Positions 24,336-34,610 of a DNA stretch of 64,000 bases are shown here, piece after piece. This stretch comes from Basidiobolus meristosporus CBS 931.73 (taxonomy: Eukaryota; Basidiobolomycota; Basidiobolomycetes; Basidiobolales; Basidiobolaceae), in NCBI GenBank assembly GCA_002104905.1, contig MCFE01000300.1:36523-100522 (forward strand). Reading direction: 5' to 3'. Each line of letters opens with the position of its first letter. The stretch's first letter is position 1. The position numbers and the translations under genes were made by a program. The notes under the pieces were generated by a model. It saw only the letters and a list, made by a program, of their open reading frames with translations. It was not told where the DNA came from and made no database searches.

Positions 24336-24553
24336 GCTGAAGTCCAAATGGGCATAACCATTCAAGATCATCAAAAAATGTCCATTTCAACTTACCAACT
24401 ATAAATAGAATATACAAGTGAATAATCAAGGAGATTCAATAGATATAGACAGACTTAAGTGTGCAAGACCTACTGACAGTGCTGAACCAGCAAGATGTCT
24501 GATTTACAAAAAAAGAGATTTCAGCAAACCCTCTCAGCAATAATAGGGAATAA
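24336..24553 (+). pseudogene. Gypsy integrase C-terminal tail fragment
   Basis: Matches 37925-38118 of the main gypsy element, the end of integrase with the GPF-type module (TGPFKII in the main copy) and the tail up to the 3' LTR. Stops are present. It is directly followed by a gypsy LTR at 24554, so this is the 3' end of an otherwise lost element. Confidence 0.75.
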
Positions 24554-24918
24554 TGTAATTATCTGTTGCTTGCATGTTTAAGTATGATCAGTTTTAAGTC
24601 AAATCAATTATATGAATGTTAAGTTCTCAATATATCTGTATATTCTACCAAGTGAGTATTATTAGTCAGCAGACAAATCAGTAGATCTCTATCAATCAAA
24701 AAAGGTATGTTAAGCATGATCAATTGAGTGATGACAATCCATTTGATTGAGTCATCTGCTACAGCCTACATTAGGATATACAGTTGGTCAGCAATTCATC
24801 TGGCAAAATGTATATAAGGAGCTGCTGGAGCCTCAGTGATATTCAGTTTGGGTTTTAGCAAATTCAATACTAGCTAAATTCTTAATACTTACACAGAACC
24901 TATATCAAGACTTGTACA
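24554..24918 (+). repeat. Gypsy (Gyp1) LTR, 365 bp
   Basis: Aligns from end to end with the LTR at 33238-33604. Shared landmarks are TATATAAGGAGCTGCTGGA and the TACTAGCTAAA motif near the 3' end. It starts TGTAATTATCTG and ends CTTGTACA. Confidence 0.8.
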
Positions 24919-24989
24919 GTAGACTTTTAGCAACAAGTGTTTGGCCTTTTGATTATCTAAGACTTGGGTTGAAGAGAGCTAGTAGCAGT

Positions 24990-25795
24990 AGATATGCTGG
25001 TACAGAGGGTATAAGTAACTTGGATCAGGCTTAGAGAACTAGACTCAGATACTCCAGCATATTCTCCTACCCAAGGGTGTTCAGCAACAGGTCTTGTGAC
25101 AGCAGTATTTTGGATACCTTCTCAATGAGGATTGACAGACCTCCGGAGGGAAGAAGTGCACTTTTTCTGACAAATAGAAGGCAAATAGTGTGAATTTCAG
25201 GCACAATTGGACACTGAAAGCTGTATCATCTGGATTAGTTGGTCTTTTGCTGAAAGTAGGCATGACAAGGCACTCTGGGTGGGAGGCCATTCTGAGCTCC
25301 ATAGGGAAGAGAAGTTTATGACAGACCTAACTTCTATAGTTGAGGACTGCTGGAGATTAGGATGTATCCCAGTTTATAGGAAGCCAAAAAATGGAGTGCT
25401 TAGAAGGGGGCCAAAGTTTTGTAAGAAGATAATTAACTATTTCAGAGTAAGTGTAGAGCATGTATTTGGATATCTAAGAAAGCTTAGCATAGTTGCAGAA
25501 AAATATAGAGGAAAGCTTATACAGACAAAAGCCACAAAATATCTAAAATAATCAAGAGACTGGATAGTTCACTGTACAATCATACAATCATACAAGAAGA
25601 CATCTACTGCAAGAAATGTATATGGTTTGTTTGAAAATTAAATAAAGCAAGAAAGCACTGGTCTTGGCAATCTAGTTAAGATTTAGCTATGATATCAGTA
25701 ACTTTATCCCACTGTTAGCTTCCTGGAAGATACTAAAGTACTAGCTGTTGCCCTAAGTGACCAGATTGATTCAACATAATAAACTGGCTGATACT
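24990..25795 (+). pseudogene. PIF/Harbinger transposase fragment
   Basis: C-terminal two-thirds of a DDE_Tnp_4 (HARBI1-like) transposase. The clearest frame is 25207-25551: SFAESRHDKALW carries the second catalytic Asp in the GS-x-HD context, YRKPKNGVLRRGPKF is the pre-motif loop, and VSVEHVFGYLRKL carries the catalytic Glu. The region upstream (from about 25019) aligns with the copy at 49860-49960 but is frameshifted. The 3' untranslated part to about 25795 also matches the other Harbinger copies. Confidence 0.85.
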
Positions 25796-26135
25796 TTGTG
25801 ACATTATTTGGCAGAACCTACAATTAACCTAGCTTAGTCATGTAAGTGATTTCCTACAGATCTTTAAGAATCATGACCTAGCTTGCTGCTGGGACTTGCT
25901 GAGAAAATTTTTGCCAAACTATCAGGCACCTCAAACATGTATATGCACAAAGCCACCCAAACAACCTCAAGCTTTGCTCATATGGTTTTGGACCTTTTTG
26001 AGTGTATTACATGGGCAGCTCTTGCCAAGAGTAAAGTGTAAGCACAACTTTGACATTTGTTGTATCATCAAGTGAATACCATATTAACTACTTGCGTCCC
26101 CAATGACATGATATCTCTATAAGACATTTGCTATA
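25796..26135 (+). repeat. Strongly diverged CopA LTR
   Basis: Forward-oriented and colinear with the CopA LTR over its whole length, but far more diverged. Recognisable stretches are AACCTAGCTTAGTCA at 25828, CTATCAGGCACCTCAAACATG at 25919 and AAGTGAATACCATATTAACTAC at 26072. Ends are approximate. It is an old solo LTR. Confidence 0.65.
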
Positions 26136-26505
26136 TGCTTATTGCATGTAGTGATCTTGTTGGTCACATGCAACATCCACCACATACAGCAGTAGAAGCA
26201 TGGCTGAACAACTACTGGCCATAAAATTCAGCACATCAAGCAGTGCTTTACTCTAAAATGGCCATGTTGACAGTGTGCCCACAGATAGTGATGCTGCAGA
26301 CTACTCAAGCACTCCATCAAGTAGACAAAAGAAATATCTGTAAGCTGCTAATGGACTTTATTGCTCAGGCAGGTACATATGTGGCAAATGCAGTACCACA
26401 AGTAGGCGTGCAGTAAGTGATGGTATTAACATCATCATCACCAGTACTGGCAAGTTTGTTGTCCACACATAACAATGCATTAACAAAGGAATTAGGTTCA
26501 GTGGC
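26136..26505 (+). pseudogene. CACTA ORF2 N-terminal fragment
   Basis: Plus-strand stretch colinear with 42400-42715 of ORF2, including the GACAGTGTGCCCAC block and the Ser-rich and PPP/ILA segments. At ORF2 codon positions just before the coiled coil it is interrupted by a gypsy LTR at 26506. It helps show that the main copy lost one base near 42690, because here the run reads ACAAAGGAATTAGG. Confidence 0.65.
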
Positions 26506-26872
26506 TGCTATGATATGCCACTTGAACGTTTAGCTAAGGTATGATTTTTAGTCAAATCAATAAGTTTTATGTTTAGCCTATTTATAAAGCAGTGTTGTCA
26601 ATTAAGTCAGTAATTTGGTCAGCAGATGAATCTGCAGTTTTTGATGGGCAGAAATTGGTAAATTAAGTAAGTTCTAATTGGTTGATGAAGATGTAATTGA
26701 ATGAGTCTGCCCCACAGCCTATATTAGGAAAGACAATAAGAGAGCCACTGATCTGACAAGATATATGTAACAAGCTGCTGGAGCCTTAATCAAGATCAGT
26801 TCCAGCTTAAGTGAATACAATACTAGCTAAACTCCCTTATCTACTACAGCTCTTACATCAAGACTAGTAATA
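26506..26872 (+). repeat. Gypsy LTR, left, of a short LTR-gag-LTR element
   Basis: 367 bases, aligned end to end with the LTR at 33238. It starts TGCTATGATATG and ends AGTAATA, then continues with the gypsy primer-binding region TTGTTAGC (TTGGTAGC in the main copy). Confidence 0.78.
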
Positions 26873-26930
26873 TTGTTAGCTGTGATAACCTGAGACCTCC
26901 CTCCTGAGGAAAGAAAAAGCCTCCCTCAAG

Positions 26931-27374
26931 ATGGTAGAAAACCAAGATTGGAAGAATGCCATGCTGCAAATTTTGGCCCAACAGCAACAATAACTGCATA
27001 TCCTAAGCCAGCAGCAACAAGGGATGGCTACCATGGACCAGAGTCTGCAAAGCCCTGTCAAGAGCAACTTTGATGTGAAGGTCACTTGTTACTATGATAG
27101 AGTCAATGAAAATCTGGAAACTTGGCTATTTCAGATTGAAGAAGCTTTAAAGGCTGAAGGAATATCCCCAGAAAGCTAGTTGTATTATGCAGATTCTTAC
27201 TTGCCAGATGCAGCTTTACAGAGGTACCACAATAACTGGGCAGCCACTTTATTAGGATACTCTACCTGGAACAAATCTGTGTTGGAAATTTAACATTCTT
27301 TTGAGCTCCCTCACCAGCAGAAACTACTAATTCCAAAGCAAAAGACTCTCAGACAGAAAGGAATAGTTCATGAA
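26931..27374 (+). pseudogene. Gypsy Gag N-terminal fragment
   Basis: Begins at an ATG at 26931, the same position relative to the LTR as in the main gypsy copy (33663). It reads MVENQDWKNAMLQILAQQQQ before a TAA at a former Gln codon. Similarity to the main Gag continues to about 27340 (the retrotransposon Gag domain region ending near the WDEF segment). It then joins LTR-X sequence at 27375. All of pol is missing. Confidence 0.75.
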
Positions 27375-27431
27375 TGTTGTGCATTACACTCAAAATTTAG
27401 CCAATTTTACTCCATTAGAAAATCTAGTACT
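27375..27431 (+). repeat. LTR-X start fragment
   Basis: 57 bases matching the start of the LTR at 57927 (TGTTGTGCAT, then ATTTAGCCAATTTTACTCC). It is sandwiched between gypsy gag and a gypsy LTR. Confidence 0.5.
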
Positions 27432-27804
27432 TAGTCATGATCTCACACTTGAACATCAAAGTTAGATCAGATTTTTTGTCAAATCAATTAGTTATATGCT
27501 TAGCCTATTAAAATATCAGTATTATCTATTGAATCAGTAGTATTAGTGTGCAGATGAATCAGCAGATCCTAATCAATGAGAAATATGTATATTAAGTGAG
27601 ATCTAATTGGTGATGATGATGATGTAACTAAATGAGTCATCAGCCATAACCTGTATTAGGATATTCTATTAGTCAGCAGTTGATCTGGAAAGATGTAAAC
27701 AAGGAGCTGCTGGAGCCTCAACTACAATTAGTTAAAGTTTTAGTGAATACAACACTAGCTAAACTCCCTGTTCTTCTACAACTCCTATATCACAACTTGT
27801 AGCT
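27432..27804 (+). repeat. Gypsy LTR, right, of the short element
   Basis: Colinear with the gypsy LTR at 33238-33604, with the TAGTCAAATCA-like, GGAGCTGCTGGAGCCTCA and CTAGCTAAACTCC landmarks. Its 3' end is worn (CTTGTAGCT instead of CTTGTAACA). Confidence 0.75.
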
Positions 27805-28359
27805 GCAGATATAATTAGGGGTCCCCCTAATCATTAATATATTATGAACTTGCACTTAGTTAAATGACATATTTCACAATATCAACTTGGAAATTGGTTT
27901 GTAAGATATTTGTTATTATTAGAAGTTAGTGAAGATCAGAATTTTAGGAAAATTTCAGACTTGACACATGTACTCCTGAGACTCTGCTAATAATGAGCAA
28001 GTAGTTACATATATGTAATTTTGCAACAATTATTAATACTGTGTGGCTCCTCAATAAATCAACAAGTGACTATCATGTAAATCTTCTAATTATCTATTAC
28101 ACTTTCAATATGTTTCTCTAATATTTCAGCAGGTTATGAGCCCAAGCTTGCTACATCTTGGGTGTCTACTTTGCTTTAGTGCCGTATCTTTATTCTGAAG
28201 ATAGACTGCTGTGTCTACCTGAAGTTACAAAAGACAGAAAAGTACCACCATTGCAGAGAGCTGCTAAATCAGATATATTGTCATAGAGAGCAATGCCTTT
28301 GCCTTTAAAGAAGACACTGAGAGAAGAAAGAAGTCACATGTTGAGGAGTTCTATTTTTG
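27805..28359 (+). repeat. Diverged copia LTR end, primer site and Gag start
   Basis: About 28020-28131 resembles the 3' third of the CopA LTR (a CAATAAATCA block near 28052). Directly after it, 28132-28143 is GGTTATGAGCCC, the same half-tRNA primer site, with an ATG at 28136. The next 200 bases are a weak match to CopA Gag. I see nothing definite in 27805-28020. Confidence 0.5.
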
Positions 28360-28481
28360 TGTAGCTATTACATCCTCAACTAATCTGCAGAGCCTTTCCA
28401 AGTAAGTAGTCATCCAAGATAAATCCAGCCACTTAGCAGCTGCCAAGACATCAGCTGATTGATGATCATTCCACCAATGGT
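28360..28481 (+). repeat. LTR-X internal fragment
   Basis: About 120 bases matching 58070-58170 (CATCCTCAACTAATCTGC, then CCACTTAGCAGCTGCCAAG). Confidence 0.5.
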
Positions 28482-28800
28482 ATGATGAGGGGCAAGGAAG
28501 CATTTAAAGAACTTACAGCTCATGATTATCACAACCTCTTTGAATTTCTGGCTAAAATTGCCACTGTTCCAGAGAAGAAGCATCCAATCAAACATCTAAA
28601 GGCCATAAAGGTGCCACTTGCCCCAAATGACCAATCACATGTAGCCCAAGTGGATACTGGATCAACCAACTCTAGTGTATCACCCATGTAGTCAAGAACT
28701 CAATTTGAAGATAGAAAGAAAACATGGGAAAATCATCCTCCAAGCTAAGGACCCCTAAGTGCCAAGAATTGGTATCACCAGTCAGCATACATTGTGGCTT
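28482..28800 (+). pseudogene. Retropepsin (aspartic protease) fragment
   Basis: An open frame from 28482 to 28691 ends with AQVDTGSTNSSVSPM. DTGS after a short hydrophobic stretch is the active-site signature of retroviral-type aspartic proteases, which cleave retrotransposon polyproteins. In the next frame the sequence continues as LNLKIERKHGKIILQAKD, which fits the beta-strand region that follows in such proteases, so there is a frameshift near 28690. The upstream part (EFLAKIATVPEKKHPIKHL) may be Gag linker. The sequence differs from the main gypsy protease, so it belongs to another family. Confidence 0.55.
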
Positions 28801-29116
28801 AATAACTATAATCCATCAAATAAATGTTATAGACATTTCAGATGGACCTCCAGTATGTGAACACTAAAGGTAATGCCTACTCTTGCACAAGAGTTCCTCC
28901 TGGGTCCTACCCAAAGTCTCCCCAGTATCCTCCCTGTGAGCACCTAGAGCATCCTTCCTCCTATTCCAGTCCTGACCTAGTTAGAATGCTTACTATAACA
29001 GGAAGGTGCTCACACCCCTATTTTGCAACACATTGTCTATCACTTAAGCCCCTGTCAGTGAAATATACATTTATCCAACCAAGACAAGTTGAAAGGGATA
29101 AGTATTTTGACATAAT
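28801..29116. other. No recognisable feature
   Basis: A 124-codon frame begins at 28842 but runs into the Harbinger terminus at 29117 and shows no motif. I do not call it a gene. Confidence 0.3.
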
Positions 29117-29282
29117 AGACTTGTTCTGTTGGATAGTGCCACATAGTGCCAGATCAATCTGGCACCCTACAGCGCTATCCAGCATCATAATTTCTACCAT
29201 GATGCCAGTGGTATGATACAGTTACTGGTAATTTTACTCAATCTTACTTATGTTGCTCAGAATAGTGCTTTCCTTGCTTTAT

Positions 29283-30079
29283 TTACTCTTCATAATACTC
29301 CAGACACATTTCTCTCAGTAGATGTCTTCTTGTATGAGCATACTGTGCATTAATAAGTATCTTAGCTATTTTACCTATTCTGCTTTTTTCTCCTATATAA
29401 AACATTCTGCTGTATTTACCTGCCAATATGCTGAATCTCTTCAGATATCCAAATATGTGCTCTACCCTCACTCTGAAATGATTAAATATCTCATTGTGGA
29501 GCTTCTGCTTCCTGCTAAGCACACCATTTCTTGGCTTCCTATAGGCTGTAATACATCCTAATCTGTGACAATCCTCTCTATATAGGCTAAGTCTGACATA
29601 CATTTCTCCCCTCTATTGAATTCAGGATGATTCTCTACCCAGAGTGCTTTGTCATGCCTACTTTCAGCAAATGGCCCGCTAAACCAGATGATGTTACCCT
29701 TAATATCAGACAGTGCTTGAAACTTCACATAGTGTGCCTTGTACTTGCCAGAATAAAAGTGCCTCTGCCCTCTAGAAGGTCTGTTAATCCTCACTGGGAA
29801 GGTATCCAAAATACTCCTGATGTGGAACCTGTTGCTGAACACTCTGGGATATGGAACCTGTTGCTGAACACTCTGGGTTATGGAATTCTGGATGATGGGA
29901 TGAAACCTTGTAGGGCAACTGTTCTTGTAATAGCAGAGAAGCTTAACAAGAGATCTCCTTGAGTAGATTGGGGTAGATGGTCCACAGTACTTGGAATAGA
30001 TCTCCTTAAGTGTGTCAAACGGAAATCCAGTGGTAGTGATGGGATTGATGAGAAAAGACCATTCAGATGAGTAAGTCAT
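29283..30079 (-). pseudogene. PIF/Harbinger transposase (DDE_Tnp_4, HARBI1-like)
   Basis: Read from the ATG at 30079 (MTYSSEWSFLINP) to the stop at 29283. It cuts and pastes the element, in this family together with a Myb-like partner. Seen in order: an N-terminal segment; SILDTFPVRINRP, holding the probable first catalytic Asp; FSGPFAESRHDKALW, with the second Asp; a frame break near 29570; then LGCITAYRKPRNGVLSR and RVRVEHIFGYLKRF, with the catalytic Glu. It ends LREMCLEYYEE. Compared with the copy at 49587 it lacks about 35 residues between the N-terminal part and the catalytic domain, replaced by a 29-base tandem duplication (29824-29881). It is therefore probably inactive. Confidence 0.9.
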
Positions 30080-30438
30080 ATTAAAATTGGTGGATGATTG
30101 TATGGAGGTGGTTTGAATTGATTTGGCGTGATCTGCATTATTTATCTGATTTTTAATGCATTATGATTAAATCTCCATCAATTGCCATGTATCCTATCAT
30201 TATGTTGCAAAAATCATCCGCAAACAATGCCTTGGTACTTGTATTGATGCTTTACTCATAGATCTATAGTCAAATAGGAAATCTGCAATTGATGTGATCT
30301 GATCCCTGTCAACGCACTCCAAGATGCATCATGCATAAAATATGGAAAGTTCAATATTCACATTAGTTTTCATATATATTTCATATAAGACCAGGCTGAT
30401 GCCAATATGCTGCTATATAAGTATCCAAATCTGTTGCT
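30080..30438. promoter_or_regulatory. Divergent intergenic region of Harbinger copy 1
   Basis: 359 bases between the two outward-facing start codons, matched in length by 49228-49586 in copy 2. It should hold both promoters. I see AT-rich tracts but do not assign a particular TATA box. Confidence 0.5.
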
Positions 30439-31669
30439 ATGGTCTCCATACCAAGTCTCAACTCATGTTTAGTACAACCCAGACAAAACCCATCCCCCAG
30501 CACACAAGCATGGTCTGGACCGGAAAAGTTGATGTTGGATCTGTTTGAGTTCTTGCCAAATGATTTTAATATGGCCCAAGTGTCTATGATGAGCCTTCAT
30601 ACAAATATTTGGGCACTACTGATTAATCTAGCAGTACTAGATACCTTAGAGAGTCAACAAGGATGGAAGAATTTGAGTAGAAAGCAGTGGCATGAGTTCT
30701 ACATCAAGATGCCAGCCAATATATGTAAGAAGACATATAATAAGACAAGTATTGAAATCAAGAATGAGCTGAGAGTGAGGGGACTTGATGAAGAAGCCAT
30801 GAGGGAACAGTTCCGCGCACAATTCGCACAGTACAGGCTGGACGCGTCTGTTTGTGCCTCAACTTTGGGAACCAAAGAGATTTTGAATGAGTTCTTGCCT
30901 CAACTGACTAATGTACTATGTGATATATTAGTAGAGCTAAGTGGCTTCCGAGAGCATATACACAGGACTCATCCAGGCAACAGCTTTAAAGTATTAGACA
31001 GAGGGTAAGTGAATACTTTGAGGAATCAGATGGTGAGCTTCAGGAGGAAGAATACAGACTGCAAGCAACATTGTCCAGATTGCGCCAGCACGCCTCACTG
31101 GATTCCTTACCATCTCTTGCAACTACAGCACGCTGGCGCATGTTAGTCCAGACTATGCCAACACCCTTTACCAGGATGCCCCGCATCAAGTGAATGTGCA
31201 CACTTCAGAGCAAAACTACCAGAACTTGCCAAACTGCTCAGGTAGACAAAAGTCCATTGGAGCGGACCAAGTTGCGTCAACATGCAGCATCACATTGAAC
31301 TTAGCCAAGGGCCATCTAAACGCGTCAAGTTGCACCTGCGCATGCTGTTTTGCCTGACCATTAGCAAGTTACTTTTGGTGAACTGACTGATGATGACCAA
31401 CATGAAGTGCCTCAACTACCAGAGCCCTTGGCAAGTAAAGAACACATCAGCGTGTGGTATTCCAGGCCGGTTCAGTTGGTTCAATTGGAGCAATTCAGCG
31501 CAGCCAAGCTGCAGTATTGCACTCATCAACTAGGAGGCAAATACTGACTACAAATACTCAAGTAGCCAAGATGATAGTCAGCCAGGAGGTAGTATAGGTG
31601 TGCAAGGTGAGTCACTGCCAAATGCTTCAGTAGTAATCCCTGTGAGAAAAAAACCCAGGAGAAGATGAT
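30439..31669 (+). pseudogene. Harbinger Myb/SANT-like accessory protein
   Basis: The start at 30439 (MVSIPS) is supported by the same start in the copy at 49227. The first 189 codons are open. WSGPEKLMLDLFEFLP, QGWKNLSRKQWHEFY and TSIEIKNELRVR look like a Myb/SANT-like DNA-binding domain with its spaced Trp residues. In this family such proteins bind the element ends and bring the transposase into the nucleus. A single-base deletion near 30955 shifts the frame. The alternative frame continues with SIRQRVSEYFEESDGELQEEEY, later GELTDDDQHEVPQLPEPLASK, and ends near 31669 with RKKPRRR, a likely nuclear localisation signal. CG dinucleotides are much denser here than anywhere else in the window. 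Confidence 0.75.
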
Positions 31670-32384
31670 GCAATTGCTTTGAATTTCTATTATTTGTAAT
31701 GATCCCAACAACCCATTTTTTTTGCAATCCAAATTGAGCCATTGCAAATCAGTGATCATCAAGTTCTGGGTATAAGGAATATCAAGGTCGTCTCACATTT
31801 GAGACAGAACCCCTATAAATAAATACACTGCATATATATACTTCATATGTAATACCAGTGCAGCTATTGGATCTGTTTTGCACCTACCCAATAGCTTGCG
31901 TGCTAGCTATGACACCTTATCCAATCACTAGGATCAGGGATTTACTTGCTCAATGGGCAAAATGGGATATTTGATGGCCAATCAGGTAGCTTGTTTTGTG
32001 GTCAATGAGCCAATTGGGGGCTGCCAGCTTCAGGATACTTTTCGACCAATTAACCACTGAGATACCATCCAATTGGAGTGATGGTAGCCAAAATTGTAAG
32101 TATCAGTGTAGTTTATAGTGTGATACACATTTATTTCCATTTACATTCAAGAAACACATCCAAATACCGGATTTTACCTGCCATAATAGCGGTATCTAAT
32201 TGCACATGTGATGCAAACATTACAAGTTGGCTTAATCATTTGTGCCAACCTCATTGTGTCAGATTGTGCCATAGTGTGTGAGATTGTCCCACATAGTGCA
32301 AAATAGTCCAAGAACAATCCTGCCTTCTGGTAGCGATAATATTGCACCCAATTGTTCTTTACAACCGCAGATTGCACCACGCGC
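31670..32384. other. Non-coding 3' part of Harbinger copy 1
   Basis: No gene. Several ATTGG/CCAAT motifs occur at 31860-32080. From about 32235 the sequence has repeated GTGCCA/TAGTGC motifs typical of the termini of this family. 32322-32384 is a short unassigned spacer before LTR-Y. Confidence 0.4.
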
Positions 32385-32680
32385 TGTGGTAGGGTAAACA
32401 TACCTCCCTCAGACAAGTTTACTCATATAGTCATTATGATATACTTATCCATATTTTATCTTATCAGTGTTATCCCATTCTTCTTTTGCCCATATTATCA
32501 GTATTATCCCCATATGATGTTTACCCTGATTAGTTATTAGCATTAGTTATCCCAGATGTTATTCAGCTTTGTGATCAGTATATGTATTTACATAAGGCAA
32601 GTACCTGTGTCAGTACCTGTGACACATGACCTAGGTCTGTGTTACCATCCCTACCATTTCAATACCATGTATGGTATTTT
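32385..32680 (-). repeat. LTR-Y 3' fragment (reverse)
   Basis: The reverse complement matches 21900-22210 of LTR-Y copy 1, starting TGTGGTAGGGTAAACATACC. It is truncated at 32680 by copia sequence. Confidence 0.75.
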
Positions 32681-33237
32681 CAGAATTGTCAACATTGAAA
32701 CTGAGTCCTTCTGCTGTGGTCTTTCTTACAGATAGTAGAATGCTTGCAATTTCTGATATATAGGGCACTTTCTTGAAGTTCAGTGTATGGCTTTCTTCAC
32801 TGCTTCTAGGGTCAAGTAGTATAGCCCCTTCTCCCACTGTGTCAGGTGTTCCACTATAACCCATGAAAGCCTTCTTAATTAGAATTTCTTGAAGTTAGGC
32901 AAAAAGTTCTTTATGGAGTGTAAAGTGTTGAGATGCTCCAGAGGCAATGTACCATGTCTAAGAATCCTTGTTTGTATCTGTATTTGGCGCAGATATGAAT
33001 AGTCTATCTTCTGCTGCTGCAGCATTTCCATATTGAGGCTTCTTTTGCAGATTATCTCTCTTAATGAAACACCTGTCTAATGTGTGTCCTTTCCTTTTGC
33101 ACTAGTAGCAAAACGGGTTGCTGTTGTCTTTAATGGGTTTTGAGTACCTTGTTTATTGGTGATCGTTGCTTATTAAAGCATTTTCTTCTTTCCTCTCATT
33201 AGCAATTGATTCTCCTAGTTCTTGATCCAGGAACCTT
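32681..33237 (-). pseudogene. CopA protease-Gag fragment
   Basis: Minus-strand piece read from 33237 leftward: the end of Gag, a zinc-knuckle region near 33100 and the protease near 32864-32690 (AILLDPRSSEESHTLNFKKVPY, then ISEIASILLSVRKTTAEGLSF). The same order is found in CopA copies 4 and 5. Both ends are cut, by LTR-Y on the left and by the gypsy element on the right. Stops are present. Confidence 0.8.
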
Positions 33238-33604
33238 TGTTATGATCAGCTGCTTGAATGTTTGAGTTAGATTAGCTTTTAGTCAAATCAATTAGTATAT
33301 GTTTAGGTTATCAGTATATCAGTATTATCTATCAAATCAGTAGCATTAGTCAGCAAATGAATCAGCAGATCCTTATCAGACAGAAATAGATATATTAAGT
33401 AGGATCTTATTGGGTGATGATGATGCAATCAAATGAGTCATCAGCCACAACTTACATTAGGAAATACAATTAGTCAGCAATTGATCTGGCAAAATGTATA
33501 TAAGGAGCTGCTGGATCCTCAATAAAGATCAGTTCAAGTTTTAGTGATTACAATACTTGCTAAACTCCCTATTCCTCTACAACTCTTTACCAAGACATGT
33601 AACA
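33238..33604 (+). repeat. Gypsy (Gyp1) 5' LTR, 367 bp
   Basis: TGTTATGATC at the start, TGTAACA at the end, followed by TTGGTAGCAGC, the probable primer-binding site. TATATAAGG at 33499 is a candidate TATA box. The 3' LTR (38119-38200) is truncated, so no target duplication can be checked. Confidence 0.85.
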
Positions 33605-33662
33605 TTGGTAGCAGCAATAACCAGAGACCTCCCTCCTGAAGAAAGAAGAAGCCTCCCTCAAG

Positions 33663-34610
33663 ATGTCCAAAAATCAAAAATGGAAGAATGCTATGCAGCA
33701 AATCCTGGCCCAGCAGCAACAGTTACTCCAGATCCTTAGCCAGCAACAACAAGGAATGACTACCATGGCCCAAAGCCAGGAAAGCCCTATCAAGAGCAAC
33801 TTTTGTGTGAGAGTCAACTGGTACCATAGTAGAGTTAATGAGAACCTTGGAACTTGCTCTTCCAGATTGAAGAAGCTTTCAAGGCTAAGGGAATTGCTCC
33901 AAAAAGCAAGTTACATTATGCAGCCTCTTACCTGGTAGATGCAGCTTTACAGTGGTACCACAACAAGATCAGGTCATCCACCATGATGGAATGCTCTACA
34001 ATCTCTACCTGGGATGAGTTTGTGTTGGAAATTCAGGATACCTTTGTACCCCCAAGCCAGAAAGGAATGGTCCAAGAGTACATCTATGAATATAGGTGTC
34101 TACTTGGACAAATTGAAAGAATGGAGCCTCTGGATCAAGTTGAATACTTTATTGATGGTTAAAAGAAAGAACTTGTACAGAGGTGAGTTATCAAAGACCC
34201 TAGAATTTTGAAGAAGCCATCAAGATTGCCATTGATTATGACTCAGCTATGTTTGGAGTTGGGAAGCCCACAATGACTAATCAGAGAGGCTACAATCACT
34301 ATGAAAGAAGACAATCAGAAGCAGCGCCAATGGAAATAGATGCTATACAGAAGAATGCTGCCTCAGAAGAATGTAAGAAGAAAGACTTTGCTTTAATTGC
34401 CACCAGCAGGGACATATTGCAAAGTACTGCGCTCAGAGAAGAAATGGACACCAGCCATCAAGTACCTTTAACTATATTGATGCCCTGGAGCAAAGTAACA
34501 TGGAGGATGAACTTGAAGAAGACTCAGAACTCACCTTCCATATGACAGAAGAATACCTTTCCCACATGACCTCAAGCTCAGGAAAGCCATTATACTTGAA
34601 TGGAGTACTC
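33663..34610 (+). pseudogene. Gypsy Gag
   Basis: Begins MSKNQKWKNAMQQILAQQQQ at the ATG at 33663. A frameshift near 33850 moves it to the next frame, where the Gag domain reads FQIEEAFKAKG, then YLVDAALQWYHN and STWDEFVLEIQDTFVPP. This is the conserved retrotransposon Gag pattern that forms the particle. A stop follows at 34160. The C-terminal zinc knuckle survives at 34389-34431 as CFNCHQQGHIAKYC (CCHC, nucleic acid binding) in a shifted frame. So Gag is readable but broken at three or more points. Confidence 0.85.

Larger units (their letters stand above)
29117..32321. mobile_element. PIF/Harbinger element, copy 1 (two genes)
   Basis: About 3.2 kb. The left end is AGACTTGTTCTGTTGGATAGTGCC at 29117, shared with the MITE and foldback elements and preceded by AAT. 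The proposed right end near 32321 (CACATAGTGCAAAATAGTCC, then AAGAACAATCCT) resembles the reverse complement of the left end but is worn, and no matching target duplication is left. Inside, a minus-strand transposase and a plus-strand Myb-like gene are read outward from a common intergenic region. This is the standard plan of PIF/Harbinger elements, which need both proteins. Confidence 0.75.

Noticed and set aside
28842-29216. 124-codon plus-strand frame
   Set aside because: No motif; it runs across the Harbinger terminus and has no counterpart elsewhere.
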